Shown: in pieces, positions 17,041-26,400 of the stretch
Layout: each line of letters begins with the position of its first letter
Position numbering within the stretch: position 1 is the stretch's first letter
Origin: Candidatus Saccharimonadota bacterium
GTDB taxonomy: Bacteria > Patescibacteriota > Saccharimonadia > Saccharimonadales > Saccharimonadaceae
DNA: 64,000 bases
Assembly (NCBI GenBank): GCA_017437945.1
Contig: JAFRWP010000014.1
Span: 107,795-171,794 of the forward strand
Direction of reading: 5' to 3'
Notes under the pieces: generated by a model
The model's database searches: none
What the model was told of the DNA's origin: nothing
The model's input: only the letters and a program-made list of their open reading frames with translations
Translations under genes and position numbers: made by a program

Positions 17041-20000
17041 TTATTTAACCGTTACTTTGATTTCTTCGACCAGAGCATTCGCTGTGAATACCTGGACGAT
17101 GCAACTTCCTCTTCCGACTGCGATTATCTCGCCGTCTTCAGAAACCGTCGCAACACCGTCTTTGCTACTTACATAGCGCAGCTCAGGAACACCAGGAATC
17201 GGTTTCTTAGTCGGATCCTCGAATACGACAGTTGCCTGAATATTAAAGCTCTGCTCCCTCTTCAGCCCAACAGTGTTTCCGGAATCCACCGTAAGCGAAA
17301 CCGGGTTAGTATAGTCAGGATTGTCCGGGCCAGCCACATAGGCGACCACAGTTCTTCCAACTTCCTCTCCCCTTCTGTTCTTCGCCACTACGTATACTGC
17401 ACAGCATCCACCGAAATCAATCTTTTCTTCATCGAGATCGGTCAGATATACCGCAAACGCACTATAGCTAACTTTCATTATTGGCGTCGTCGGTTCATCT
17501 TCATTCATATACCACGCGTATACTTCGTAGGTGTTAACTCCAGATGTCTGGCCCCATTCAACAACCAATGCAGGTTCCTTCTCTACCGGATTGGGCGTTT
17601 CGCCAAAGTAAACCTTAAACTTTCGGTTCATCTTAGCGGACCTCTCTTCCGGAGTCATTGGCGGCGCAACATATGTGGATTTGGCTGTGAACTTTGCTTT
17701 GTAATTCGCATCAGCAACAACCGGTACCACTTCAGGCTCCCATCCAGCGAAGGTATAGGTATAGTCCTTAGTAGCAGCCTTTGTTGGAGTTTCACCCAAA
17801 TATTCCGGCGTAGCTCCATACGGCAGCGACTGCACTTCAAGAGGCTTCTCTTCATCCTCCCCGTACCACGCTATCGTATAAGACTTCACCGTAACATCAA
17901 ACTCAGCCGTATAAACAACATCCTTTGTTACCGGAGCTAATTCGGGCGTCCAGCCAATGAACGAATACGAGTACTGAGCATCTTCGGGTTTTTTCGGCGT
18001 TTCACCATCATAAGAAGGCGTCTCGCCATACTTCGCCTTATCGGTTTCAAGCACAGACCCATCATAATTCTTCCATGTTACGGAATACTCTCTTTCAGTA
18101 GCCGCAAACATGGCCATATATGAAGCGTCACCATCTGCCTTCACCGGTTCCGGATCCCAACCAATGAAAATAAATACTGTATTCTCTGTCGGGTCCTTAG
18201 TCGGATCAGCGTGTGTTGGGACCTCACCGTACGGAACTTCCGTAATATCGATGAGCTCTCCTTCGTCATCGAGCCAAGTGATCAAGTAAGTAATCTGTTC
18301 GGTTTCATACTCAGCCTTATACGTCTTCTCGCCAGTAACTGGCTCGAACTCGGGCGTCCAACCCTTCCGGGTGTAAATAGTACCATCGTACACAATTTCA
18401 TCTGGCGCCGCCGGTATATGATCAGACACGTCTGTACCATACGGCAAAGATTCTGTGTAGTAGATAGTATCTAATACACCTTCAGGATCCAGATCCAACC
18501 ATTCCCAAGAAATAGGATACTTCCTGGGTTCCGACTTATAGACAGCCGTATAGGTTTCGTCACCATCGACTGCGTGTGGTTCAGGAGACCATTCGACGAA
18601 AGTGTAAACAGAATCAACGGTTTCAAACGTCTCTATAACTGCCGGGAACTCGCCATCGAGTGTCGCTCCGTAGTTATAAGTCTTAGACGTCGTTTCTGTT
18701 GAAAGAGTTCCATCTTCATTCTGGACTGTTGTTACCCAAGAAATGACGCACCCTTTCGATTTTTCTTCGAATGTAGCCATATAAGAGGCATCACCTTCTG
18801 CCTCGACCGGCGTCGGATTCCATCCCGTAAATACATATTCTGTATCTTCGGTCGGGTCTTTAGTCGGATCGGCATGTGTCGGGACCTCACCATACGGAAC
18901 TTCCGTAATATCGATGAGCTCTCCTTCGTCATCGAACCAAGTAATTAGGTAAGTAATCTGTTCGGTTTCATACTCAGCTTTGTACGTTTTTTCACCAGCA
19001 ACCGCTTCGAACTCGGGCGTCCAACCCTTCCGGGTGTAAATAGTACCATCGTACACAATCTCATCTGGCGCCTCCGGTATATGATCAGACACGTCTGTAC
19101 CATACGCCAGAGACTCAGTGAAGTTGATGGTGTCCAGTTCCCCTTCGGGATCAAGATCGAGCCATTCCCAAGAAATGGGATACTTTCTGGGTTCCGACTT
19201 ATAGACAGCCGAGTAAGTTTTTTCTCCGAAAACACCACCCATTTCAGGAGTCCAACCAGTAAACGTTAAAATCTCACTAGCCGTCATCAACGGAGATGTT
19301 ACTTCAGGGGAATATTCCGCCGCATCCATGCCATACTCCAGCGATTCCGTCTTTGAGGTTTCAACGACTGAGCCTTCCGCATCCAGTATCTGCCATTTCC
19401 ATGTAATGTCATATGGCCGCGGTTCGGACCGATATTCTGCTCGATAAGTCTGATCGCCCGTCACGTCATGAGGTTCAGGGGACCAATTAGTAAAAGTAAA
19501 AACCTCACTAACGGTCAAGAATGTCTCAATGACATCAGGGAATTCTCCATCCAGGCTCGCGCCCAACGGATACTGTTTCGAAGTTTTAACGTCTACCAGC
19601 ATGCCGTCAGAGTCCTGCTCGGTCGTAATCCAGGTAATCGTGAAGAGTTCTTCCTGGTTCGGCGTAATCGTATACTGCGCCTCATAGGTTTGATCGCCGT
19701 CAACATCATGTATTGCCGGAGACCATCCCGTATATGTGTATGTATTGTCCGCAGTAACGAGTTTCGTTTTTGGAACCGGCAAATAATCAGCTAATGAACT
19801 GCCGTATTCAAAATCACGCGAAACAGTCAATTCCTCTACATCGTCACCTTCGTTTTCTTGCCACAGAACCTTCCAGATAATCGTATACATTCTCGTATAG
19901 CTGTCGTAGATCGCCGTATAGGTACGGTTACCATCGACATTGATTATCTCAGGACTCCACTGGACAAAGTTGTAAACCGTCGTATTCGTATAGAAATCCG

Positions 20001-20733
20001 GGGTTTCAGGGAAATAGCTCAAAGGATTCGAACCAATCGGCAATTCTTTCGACGTGGTTACATCAGAAAGACTACCGTCTGCGTTCTGCTTTTTCGATAC
20101 CCAAGTAATGGTAGCAGTTTCAGTCTCATCGTCGCCGGTTCCGTCATTACTGTCAGAATTGCCATCATCGTTAGGATTATTCCCATCAGGGTTTCCTCCG
20201 TCAGGATTGTCGTTTCCGTCAGAATTGCCGTTGCCGTCGGAAGTACCATTCCCGTCAATATCATTGTTACCGTCAGAATTGCCATTTCCATCAGTATCAT
20301 TGTTGCCATCAGAGTTACTGTTGCCGTCGGAATCAGTGCCTCCGTCTAAATCATTGCCACTTTGGCCATCATTATTGCCGGAGTTTCCGCTTTCTCCCGA
20401 CGCGGCGTCACCATCGGGGGTGTCGCCGCTATCTGGGTTGCCATTTCCACCTGGAGTATTTCCGTCAGGATCATCGTTATTCGGTTTTTCTCCTTCCGGT
20501 TCGTTGTTGCCGCCTGAATCGTTTCCGCCATCGGTTGTATTTCCGTCTGGCGCATCTTTCGATTCCGGTTCAGGCTCGCCCTGCGGTTCGCCGTCGAGAT
20601 CGCTCTGCGTAGCAGGAACATTTCCTCCTTCCGCAAAAACAGTCAGCGAACTCACGGGGCACAGAGTAATCACCAGAGTAATCGCCAACAGCAGGGTCAG
20701 GAATTTGCGCACACTCTTCGAGATCTTCTTCAT
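17041..20733 (-). CDS. Secreted multi-repeat adhesin (InlB B-repeat-like, BIG2 C-terminus)
   Basis: 1230 residues. A clear Sec signal peptide (KKISKSVRKFLTLLLAITLV...VFA, about 1-35) is followed by an acidic Asp/Gly/Asn/Ser low-complexity linker (about 36-210). About eleven repeats of 60-75 residues come next (about 210-1010), each starting with a YxIxW strand and ending like YTFTGWxPExxxVxGDxTYxAxY, the InlB B-repeat/Listeria-Bacteroides type. An Fn3-like stretch and a BIG2 Ig-like domain (about 1145-1230) end the protein. There is no LPxTG and no C-terminal membrane helix, so cell attachment is unexplained. Shine-Dalgarno AGGAGGAG. Likely surface binding to a host or neighbour cell; the style resembles Firmicutes proteins, so transfer is possible. 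Confidence 0.88.
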   Translation of the reverse strand: MKKISKSVRKFLTLLLAITLVITLCPVSSLTVFAEGGNVPATQSDLDGEPQGEPEPESKDAPDGNTTDGGNDSGGNNEPEGEKPNNDDPDGNTPGGNGNPDSGDTPDGDAASGESGNSGNNDGQSGNDLDGGTDSDGNSNSDGNNDTDGNGNSDGNNDIDGNGTSDGNGNSDGNDNPDGGNPDGNNPNDDGNSDSNDGTGDDETETATITWVSKKQNADGSLSDVTTSKELPIGSNPLSYFPETPDFYTNTTVYNFVQWSPEIINVDGNRTYTAIYDSYTRMYTIIWKVLWQENEGDDVEELTVSRDFEYGSSLADYLPVPKTKLVTADNTYTYTGWSPAIHDVDGDQTYEAQYTITPNQEELFTITWITTEQDSDGMLVDVKTSKQYPLGASLDGEFPDVIETFLTVSEVFTFTNWSPEPHDVTGDQTYRAEYRSEPRPYDITWKWQILDAEGSVVETSKTESLEYGMDAAEYSPEVTSPLMTASEILTFTGWTPEMGGVFGEKTYSAVYKSEPRKYPISWEWLDLDPEGELDTINFTESLAYGTDVSDHIPEAPDEIVYDGTIYTRKGWTPEFEAVAGEKTYKAEYETEQITYLITWFDDEGELIDITEVPYGEVPTHADPTKDPTEDTEYVFTGWNPTPVEAEGDASYMATFEEKSKGCVISWVTTVQNEDGTLSTETTSKTYNYGATLDGEFPAVIETFETVDSVYTFVEWSPEPHAVDGDETYTAVYKSEPRKYPISWEWLDLDPEGVLDTIYYTESLPYGTDVSDHIPAAPDEIVYDGTIYTRKGWTPEFEPVTGEKTYKAEYETEQITYLITWLDDEGELIDITEVPYGEVPTHADPTKDPTENTVFIFIGWDPEPVKADGDASYMAMFAATEREYSVTWKNYDGSVLETDKAKYGETPSYDGETPKKPEDAQYSYSFIGWTPELAPVTKDVVYTAEFDVTVKSYTIAWYGEDEEKPLEVQSLPYGATPEYLGETPTKAATKDYTYTFAGWEPEVVPVVADANYKAKFTAKSTYVAPPMTPEERSAKMNRKFKVYFGETPNPVEKEPALVVEWGQTSGVNTYEVYAWYMNEDEPTTPIMKVSYSAFAVYLTDLDEEKIDFGGCCAVYVVAKNRRGEEVGRTVVAYVAGPDNPDYTNPVSLTVDSGNTVGLKREQSFNIQATVVFEDPTKKPIPGVPELRYVSSKDGVATVSEDGEIIAVGRGSCIVQVFTANALVEEIKVTVK

Positions 20734-20817
20734 ACAATCTCCTCCTATCCATTTTTAATGTGCGGTTCGACAAAAAGGTATTTCTAAATTCAGCCCCCTA
20801 AGCCGAAAACAGTATAT

Positions 20818-20846
20818 AGTATCTCATAAAAACACGAAAAAATCAA
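20818..20846 (-). promoter_or_regulatory. Promoter of the adhesin gene with overlapping dyad
   Basis: Minus-strand TTGATT (20841-20846), 17-base spacer and GATACT (20818-20823) with upstream TATGA. A perfect inverted repeat AAGAGT-ATC-ACTCTT (20845-20859) overlaps the -35 and could be an operator. The leader of about 78 bases has no other clear element. Confidence 0.7.
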
Positions 20847-20880
20847 GAGTATCACTCTTATGCTTCCAATTTAAATAAAC

Positions 20881-20900
20881 AAAAAACGCCGAAATGGCGT
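20881..20900 (-). terminator. Terminator after tRNA-Ser(GGA)
   Basis: Minus-strand ACGCC-ATTTC-GGCGT hairpin followed by a T-run, 8 bases beyond the tRNA 3' end. Confidence 0.75.
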
Positions 20901-20907
20901 CTTGGTT

Positions 20908-20997
20908 TGGCGGAGAGAACAGGATTCGAACCTGCGAGCGCCTTGCGACGCTACACGCTTTCCAAGCGTGCTCCTTCAACCACTCGGACACCTCTCC
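20908..20997 (-). tRNA. tRNA-Ser (anticodon GGA)
   Basis: Acceptor GGAGAGG pairs with TCTCTCC, the discriminator is G and CCA is encoded (20908-20910). The anticodon loop TTGGAAA gives GGA at 20961-20963, reading UCC/UCU. A long variable arm and a T-loop GTTCGAATC are typical of class II tRNA-Ser. Confidence 0.97.
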
Positions 20998-21087
20998 AGC
21001 TCCCTATATTCTACCACAATTACTCACTCCTGTCATTAGCTTAAAAAAATAAAAGCTCTACCAATTTTAAAAACCTCCGTAACAGAG

Positions 21088-21104
21088 TATAATTACATGT
21101 AGTT
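21088..21104 (+). promoter_or_regulatory. -10 element of the ABC exporter operon
   Basis: TATAAT at 21088-21093, eleven bases before the ATG; no Shine-Dalgarno, so the leader would be only about five bases. A possible weak -35 (TTTTAA, 21065-21070) lies 17 bases upstream. Confidence 0.6.
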
Positions 21105-22184
21105 ATGGTGAATCAGGACAACGAAACGATTATTGAGCTCAAATCCGTTTCTAAACGGTACGGGCTTGGTGATGCCGAATCCTACGCTTTACATAATTTC
21201 GATCTTACCGTAAAACGCGGTGAATTTATCATGGTTATGGGACCATCTGGGTGCGGCAAAACTACTCTTCTAAACATTATTGGCCTTCTTGATAAGGCAA
21301 CTTCTGGCGAATACAAGCTCGGCGGCAAACCCGTTGATCGCATTTCTGCTCGTAAAAAAGCACGTTTTCGCGCAAAAGAAATCGGTTTTATCTTCCAAAG
21401 CTTTAACCTGATTCCACATCTAAGTGTCATTGAAAACGTTTCTCTGCCACTGATTTACTCCGGTTATCACAAAACTCGTCGCTTAAAAATGGCCGACAAC
21501 ATCCTTGAACACTTCCATCTTCGTGAGCGCGAATACTATATGCCATATCAATTATCCGGTGGTCAGCAACAGCGCGTTGCTATCGCTCGTAGCTTAGTAG
21601 CAAATCCGAGCATTATCTTAGCCGACGAGCCAACCGGCAACCTCGATAGCCGCGCCAGCCACATCATTATGGAAGAACTTCAAGAAATCCATTCGCTTGG
21701 CAACACCATCATCATGGTAACCCATAACCCAGCACTAACTACTTATGCTACTCGCGTCATTAATATGCTCGACGGCGAAATTGATACTGATATTAAGACC
21801 GTAGCTGACCAAGATTTGCCAAAACCAGGCGACCCAGAGAAGATTTCTGTCCGCGTTCTCTCCAAGAAGCATTCGACTGACCCAGTAAAACTCGAGGTAG
21901 AATCTGAATCCAAAGTCGTCGTCACTGGCAAAAATGTCGCCATTAATGAACCTGAGGTATCCGAAGAACTCGAAAAACCAGCCGCTTTCAAAGAAGAGAA
22001 CGTGGCAAAACGCGAAGAAAAACGCGAAAAAGCCAAGAAAGAAACTCACGCCAAGCGCAGTCGCGTCACTAAAATCATTGAAAAAGCTAAGGCTACAGTT
22101 GAGAAAACTAAGCAAAAAACCAAGAAAGGCCGTAAGGCTTCCAAGACAAAATCAAAAACAACTAAAAAAGGAAAGGAAGACTAA
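21105..22184 (+). CDS. MacB/LolD-type ABC transporter ATP-binding protein with basic tail
   Basis: 359 residues. The ATPase domain (about 1-235) has Walker A GPSGCGKTT, signature LSGGQQQR, Walker B IILADEPTGNLD and the switch His in VTHNP. It belongs to the MacB/LolD/FtsE branch that works with four-helix FtsX-like permeases, and the permease gene follows by two bases. After residue 235 an unusual tail of about 120 residues turns strongly basic and Lys-rich at the end; its role is unknown, perhaps nucleic-acid or membrane contact. The initiation region is near-leaderless. Confidence 0.93.
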   Translation: MVNQDNETIIELKSVSKRYGLGDAESYALHNFDLTVKRGEFIMVMGPSGCGKTTLLNIIGLLDKATSGEYKLGGKPVDRISARKKARFRAKEIGFIFQSFNLIPHLSVIENVSLPLIYSGYHKTRRLKMADNILEHFHLREREYYMPYQLSGGQQQRVAIARSLVANPSIILADEPTGNLDSRASHIIMEELQEIHSLGNTIIMVTHNPALTTYATRVINMLDGEIDTDIKTVADQDLPKPGDPEKISVRVLSKKHSTDPVKLEVESESKVVVTGKNVAINEPEVSEELEKPAAFKEENVAKREEKREKAKKETHAKRSRVTKIIEKAKATVEKTKQKTKKGRKASKTKSKTTKKGKED

Positions 22185-22186
22185 TC

Positions 22187-23416
22187 ATGGCACTACTAGT
22201 TAATACGCATCTCCATCTCGCCATCGATAGCCTTCGCCGTAATCGTGGCCGCACTTTCCTTTCTGCTCTCGGTATCGCCATCGGCGTCGCTTCAATTGTA
22301 TTAATTCTTTCGCTGACTGGCGGTATCAATCGCCTTATTAGCACTAATACATCCAAAGAAAATGCCAATTTAGTCCTAATAAGGCCTAATTCCGGCAAAT
22401 CCGTCGCTGACAACATCATCGACGAACTCACCGCGAACAACCAGTACACCAAATCCAACCTCACCATAGAAGACGCAGAAACAATTGCGAAAATCGACGG
22501 TGTTTCCACTGTTGCTCCTCTAGCTATTTCTAATGCTCCTATCAGAATTGCTGATCGCATCCATCAAAACACCAGTATCGTAGCCACTTCCGCTGATTTC
22601 GAAAAAATCATGTCACTCAAGCTGAAAACTGGCCAATTCTTAGACTATGGCCTTCGCGAAAACATTGCCGTACTTGGCTACAACACTGCTGTTCAGCTAT
22701 TTGGCGGCACCGAAGCTATCACTAAAACATTCAACTACAATGGTAAACAATTCATGGTGGTCGGCGTAGTCGACGAAGTTCAGGATCCAATCAACTTTAA
22801 TGGCATTGATATCGATAACTCTATCTTCATCAGCCTCAAATATGCCAGCACTTTTGAATCATCTATTCAAATTCAGCAAATTGATGTTCGCACTAACACC
22901 ACTGATGTCGTAAACTCAGTTTCCGAAGAAATCAAAACCAAACTAGCCTCCACTAAAAATGGCGACGAAAGTTTCGAAATCATCACTGGCGAGAGCAATA
23001 TTCATCCTGCCGGCTCCCTTCTATCTATCGTCTCAAGCATGCTTACGCTTGTAGCCTCCATCTCGCTCATTGTAGGCGGAGTAGGCATTATGAACATTAT
23101 GTTAGTATCCGTATCGGAACGCACGCGTGAAATCGGTATCCGAAAAGCCGTTGGCGCATCTGGCTCCAACATTATGCTTCAATTCCTCTTTGAATCAATT
23201 ATCCTCAGTATTCTTGGATCGCTTATGGGTTTCTTGCTAGGATACTTATTTGCCTTCCTTATTTCCCTTGTTACACCATTCGCGCCACATATTTCCTGGG
23301 AAATTCTTGGCATAACTGGCGCAGTCTCTATCGTTGTAGGCGTCATATTCGGCCTTTACCCAGCTATTAAAGCCGCCTGCAAAGATCCGATTACTTCCCT
23401 CAAATTCTATCGATAA
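22187..23416 (+). CDS. MacB/FtsX-like ABC transporter permease
   Basis: 409 residues. First membrane helix near residue 25 (FLSALGIAIGVASIVLILSL), then a large MacB periplasmic-core-like extracellular domain (about 50-270), then three C-terminal helices forming the FtsX domain, with the conserved ...GIMNIMLVSVSERTREIGIRKAVGAS segment. With the upstream ATPase it should form a mechanotransmission or export complex. In a single-membrane cell, peptide or lipoprotein export or extracellular signalling is more likely than efflux across two membranes. The substrate is unknown. Confidence 0.93.
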   Translation: MALLVNTHLHLAIDSLRRNRGRTFLSALGIAIGVASIVLILSLTGGINRLISTNTSKENANLVLIRPNSGKSVADNIIDELTANNQYTKSNLTIEDAETIAKIDGVSTVAPLAISNAPIRIADRIHQNTSIVATSADFEKIMSLKLKTGQFLDYGLRENIAVLGYNTAVQLFGGTEAITKTFNYNGKQFMVVGVVDEVQDPINFNGIDIDNSIFISLKYASTFESSIQIQQIDVRTNTTDVVNSVSEEIKTKLASTKNGDESFEIITGESNIHPAGSLLSIVSSMLTLVASISLIVGGVGIMNIMLVSVSERTREIGIRKAVGASGSNIMLQFLFESIILSILGSLMGFLLGYLFAFLISLVTPFAPHISWEILGITGAVSIVVGVIFGLYPAIKAACKDPITSLKFYR

Positions 23417-23423
23417 AATAGTC

Positions 23424-23456
23424 AAAAAAATATCTCCCTCAACGGGAGATATTTTT
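23424..23456. terminator. Bidirectional terminator between permease and giant protein genes
   Basis: Stem AAATATCTCCC/GGGAGATATTT with a 5-base loop, A-run on the left and T-run on the right. Confidence 0.9.
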
Positions 23457-23471
23457 ACGCCTTTTTCCGAG

Positions 23472-26400
23472 CTATAGTCCCCACGCTAAGTCGTTCGCAG
23501 CTTCTTGAGCTGCCTCATTGGCAGATTGTCGCCCTCTAGCATCTGGAGTCAATTCATTCGCCATAGCGTCGTCATGGTTATCCTCTCTTTTCGGCTCAGT
23601 CGGCAACACTTCGATAATTCCGAACTTAGCCAAAGTGTCGCGAGCTTGCTCGTTTAAGAAAATACTTTTAGCATCATCACCATGCGCGAAATAGCCGCGG
23701 CCTTCTACTAAATCCTTCCCATCCATCATATTGCGACGGAATTTTGGATCAATCTTATTCCATCTATCTATTGCTCTAGAAATCTCGAGCATATCACTTT
23801 CGCTAACCGTAGTAATGCCTTTATTCTTGCCTACTTCTTGTATTTCAGAGATGTAGGGCATGCTCGGAATATCTAAGTTTTGCGAATCATGACGAATCGT
23901 TTCCTTAAATGGAACTCGTGGATGCTTTGCCGCCTCTAGCGCCTCGCGCCAAGCACTTCTATTAAAGCGTAATTCATCTATATGAGTACATACGACTAAG
24001 CCACTATCATGAAGTGTAATTAAAGCTTGAATATCACCTAATCCACGTTCGATTTCCTTTGGATCTTTAGTTAGCATAAAGCCCGTTGCGCCATATTCAG
24101 TAGACATCAAGGTATCTCGTCGCTCCGGCGTCATTCTGTTCCATCTATTCAATGCATAGCGAATCTTATTCACTTCCGAATCACTCAAATCCTTTTCGCC
24201 TGAAACATTACTGACGGCCGCTCGGATAGAATCAGGATCACTGGCTACATTAACCGCCAAATTACCGGAATTAGCCTTTACTGGCTCCTTAAATTCGGAT
24301 TGTGCCGCATTAGTATTTGTCGTCTCTGGGGCTCCCGTTGGAGCTTGTCCAGGAGTTTGTGTAGCGTTATTCTCTTGCGAGTTTGATGTTGTTTCTTTAG
24401 CCGGAGCCTGGGTCTGATCCGTTCTGGTTTCGGAGTTATTTGAAGGAGTCTCATTAACTTGAGTCTGTGTCTCCGTGGAGTTATTTCTATTCTCCGGCGA
24501 ATCGTTACTGGCAGTAGGAGTCGACTCTGGAGTGACTGCTCCTCCACCGCTGCCATCATCGCCCCCTCCACCATTATCTCCCCCTCCACCATTATCTCCC
24601 CCGCTTGGAGGCACTCCATCACCGGACTCATTATTACCTCCTGATGAAGGCGGATTCTCTCCTGGATTATTATCTACAAATCTTCTATGTGTACCAGGAG
24701 CGCCACCGGTCGAATTTGGTCTATCTACACGCGCTCGTCTTCCCAACGTCAAGTTCTGGCGAGTCACAACGCCAAACGTCGCAAAGCTATCCACATCGCG
24801 TGTAATTGATCCAACCGTATCAGGCGCAGCCACGTTCCAAGTGTCAGTAACTTCACGCACGGTAGACGTAATCGTACCAGACGCCTTGCCATTTCCGCTA
24901 AATGACCAGAAGGAATAGTAATCGGCCTTACCGTCCGTCTCTGTACCGGGTAGATAGCCGAACTGAATCCTGCTGAACTGTCGATTTCTGATAATATCTG
25001 CGATTGTTGGGTCGAGCTTATCGTAATCTGGGAAGAACTGGCCAGGTTTTTCACCCGCCACAGCCGGAATAAAGATACGCTTGCCACCAATTGTTGCCAC
25101 AAACATCGAGTTATCGACTGTTACATCCTTAGCCTCAATAGACTGGCCACTACCCCAAGACCTACCAGTAATCCTCGTCCATGGGCCTTTATCATCTCCA
25201 CCGCTCTTATAATAGCCGTGAAGCTCATTACCATCGGAGCCTTTTGTGCCATTTCCTAAGTAGCCGGCACAATGCGCGTCTTCATTAGCTTCCATATATT
25301 CAGAAACTGAGACTTCGCGCGTGCTCTCATGAATTCTAGGCTCACCTCTAGTGACCGAATAGCCTTTACCTTGCAGCTCTGTAATTTCTTCTTGTGTAAG
25401 CGGAACATTCTGAGTAATTTCACCAGGAATACGCTGAGCACCCTGAAGACCAAGCGCGCCTGCAATAAATGTATTCGTCGCGTCGGCATTATTCTCTCGC
25501 AACTGAACACCCAAGGATTCAAGAACACCAACTTGATCCGGACGGAATAACGAAACAATTTCTTGCGATGCAACAGACATAACACCAGCCGTAACCGCTG
25601 ACCTTGTAGCCATTGATGCCACGCGTCGTCTACGAAGCTGACGGAACGCCCTATCCTTTGCACTAATATCTCTTTCAAGCATATCAGTTGCTTCACGTAC
25701 TGCATTTGCAAGCTCAGCTGGGGCCATGCCTTGGCGTCTAAGCTCTGCTTTCGCCTTAGCACGCGCCACATCCATATCCATACGTTGACGTTCAATAACT
25801 TCAGTGTCACCGCTCTTGTATCTCAGAAGGTCAATCTTCCTTCTATCGCTCATCTCGACTGTAGTATCGGCAATAGCTAATGCATCCCTAATCTGGTTAG
25901 CATCACCAGACTCAAGCGCCTTATTCAAAGCATCTGTCACCTTTTCGGCTTCGTACTGATCATACTGAGTAGCTTCCATGCGCTCATCGTATCTTCTTGA
26001 GCCTGCCGTTTCGCTTTGAGCCAATCTACGAGCCTGCGTTGAACGATCGCCCGTTACACGGTTGCGCTCTTTAATGCCCGCAAACGCTCCTGCCGTCAGT
26101 GCACCTACTGCCACTGGCACTACGGCTGGCGCCATCGTTGCGCCAACAATTGCCGAGCCGCCTACGATTAAGGCATTGCGTACAGGACTTTTACCAAATT
26201 TAACAGCCAAGCTGACCGCCGTACCGGTAACTTCTGGCGGTACAAGACGTCCGATTGCACTATTCGCAATTCTATTAGTGATCTTATCCAAGGCATCACG
26301 ATGCGCTTCCGTACGAACGTTGCTGCGCGCTTCGCCATTAACAAATGCAAAGCCTGCCATTACATCGTCAATACCTTTTCCATGTTCATAACGAGCGCGC

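Noticed and set aside
19858..20349. CRISPR-like array in the short repeats of the adhesin linker
   Set aside because: Repeats are in-frame GAT/GGC/AAC-type codon repeats without unique spacers.
20054..20758. Plus-strand 234-codon frame opposite the adhesin linker
   Set aside because: Low-complexity shadow of the Asp/Gly/Asn repeat on the other strand; no Shine-Dalgarno or promoter.
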